Positions 63,364-64,000 of a stretch of 64,000 bases of DNA are shown one piece after another. The number at the start of each line of letters is the position of its first letter. The stretch's first letter is position 1. Origin of the DNA: Nostoc spongiaeforme FACHB-130 (GTDB lineage Bacteria > Cyanobacteriota > Cyanobacteriia > Cyanobacteriales > Nostocaceae); assembly GCF_014698475.1 (NCBI RefSeq), contig NZ_JACJTB010000029.1, positions 1 to 64,000 on the forward strand, in the 5' to 3' direction. Both the position numbers and the translations under genes were made by a program. Under the pieces are notes generated by a model that was not told where the DNA came from, made no database searches, and was given only the letters and a program-made list of their open reading frames with translations.

Positions 63364-64000
63364 TTATTTTCTATTAGGAACACCGCTAATTTTCAACACA
63401 TCACTCATGGTTGCACAATAATTTGGTAAGCCAAAACTTGCTGGGTTGACGGCATTTTTATAAGTAAAATGGCGATAATTCATGCAGAATCTATCCCAAG
63501 CAGCCATCTGAATACGGAACACGGCAATAATCAAATTAGCTAATGAAATAGATAGGGGAATGCGAAAGTAAATTTTTTTGCCTAGATAAGCGCAGGTTTC
63601 TTCTATTGCTTGATTGGCGGTGAGTCTTTCTTGACCTAAAACTAATTTGCGTTGTTCCTTTGTTTTTGGTGGATTTTCAATTAAATATTCCACGACGGTA
63701 GCAATATCTTGTCCGTGGATAAAGTGAAAACTGCCATCGGCTTGTAAAAAGCGAATTAAATTAATATATTTTGTAACTTCGGGAATGCCAGAGGTGAGGT
63801 GAGAATAAGGTTTGTTGGCATCACCACCTAAAACTAAAGTGGGAAAAACTGTGGTAATTTTCGGTGCGATCGCTAGTTTTTCTTTTTCATGCAAGCATTG
63901 ATATTTAGAACCGATATAATCTGTCCCAATTTCGCCTGCTTCTTTTAGAGGTTGGTTTTTGTTATCTAACACACTAGCAGTCGAAAAATAAATTACCTGT
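63364..64000 (-). CDS. Extended SDR / NAD-dependent epimerase-like protein (5' end outside window)
   Basis: At least 211 codons remain open through the window edge; the start lies beyond 64000. The visible part begins VIYFSTASVLDN and continues with GTDYIGSKYQCLHE, the Ser/Thr and YxxxK active-site pattern of extended SDRs. TTVFPTLVLGGD and FHFIHGQDIATVVEYLIENPP are also family traits. The Rossmann GxxGxxG motif is not in the window. The in-frame GTG at 63972 is not the true start. Substrate unknown. Confidence 0.85.
   Translation of the reverse strand, partial: QVIYFSTASVLDNKNQPLKEAGEIGTDYIGSKYQCLHEKEKLAIAPKITTVFPTLVLGGDANKPYSHLTSGIPEVTKYINLIRFLQADGSFHFIHGQDIATVVEYLIENPPKTKEQRKLVLGQERLTANQAIEETCAYLGKKIYFRIPLSISLANLIIAVFRIQMAAWDRFCMNYRHFTYKNAVNPASFGLPNYCATMSDVLKISGVPNRK

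Noticed and set aside
1-64000. tRNA, rRNA, transposase and prophage genes
   Set aside because: No cloverleaf with a CCA-proximal TTCGANNC arm, rRNA-like stretch, DDE/HUH transposase or phage structural gene was recognised, though a computed scan would be more reliable.

Overview
The window looks like chromosomal DNA of a filamentous heterocyst-type cyanobacterium (Nostoc/Anabaena/Calothrix group). This rests on dense HIP1 octamers (GCGATCGC), a high-light-inducible (Hli) protein gene, several cyanobacterial families of unknown function (DUF3038, DUF4335, DUF3370), a PEP-CTERM exported protein, Nif11 domains, a giant multidomain Ser/Thr kinase, many small toxin-antitoxin genes and many short interspersed palindromic repeats. 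No rRNA, tRNA, CRISPR array or transposase gene is visible.

Layout. 0-9 kb: a PhoX-type phosphatase and a convergent PEP-CTERM protein, each with a Pho-box-like upstream repeat; a sensor histidine kinase, a RibD-like reductase, a FemAB/GNAT-like protein and a TPR protein. 9-19 kb: hli behind a three-copy RpaB/HLR1-like site, queA, a DUF389 membrane protein, YraN, pentapeptide, DUF2207 and Lin0512 proteins. 17-21 kb: a minus-strand membrane cluster (APC permease, CadD-like, TauE/SafE-like, DUF1634). 21-31 kb: a secreted protein, PAP2 phosphatase, hisD, an SLH/DUF3370 protein, an MtfA-like peptidase, ilvA, a zinc-ribbon protein and a HAD phosphatase.

31-40.6 kb: the most unusual block. A free aegerolysin-family protein is followed by a MACPF protein that carries its own C-terminal aegerolysin-like domain, which looks like a bicomponent pore-forming toxin. 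Convergent to it is a 2061-residue Ser/Thr kinase/ATPase/GAF/PAS/AAA protein. The block is AT-rich and has palindromic repeats at both ends.

40.6-64 kb: livG/livM-type transport genes, a RelE-like toxin gene separated from a small upstream gene by a palindromic repeat, pgi, a two-copy Nif11 protein and a small acidic protein. Next is a three-gene minus-strand operon (winged-helix-like protein, P-loop ATPase, PD-(D/E)XK nuclease with a DUF1802-like N-terminus) that reads like an uncharacterised defence or DNA-processing module. It is followed by a DUF433/DUF5615 toxin-antitoxin pair, mdh, a YiaA/B protein, the DUF3038-DUF4335 pair, ruvC, yvcK, two Uma2 genes flanking a B12-binding radical SAM enzyme, a VapC pair and an SDR/epimerase cut by the window edge.

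At least six families of short palindromic, MITE-like repeats fill the intergenic spaces. In places they shape gene ends: one supplies the queA stop region, one forms a hairpin over two convergent stops, and one is nested inside another. Family names come from recognised motifs, not from searches.
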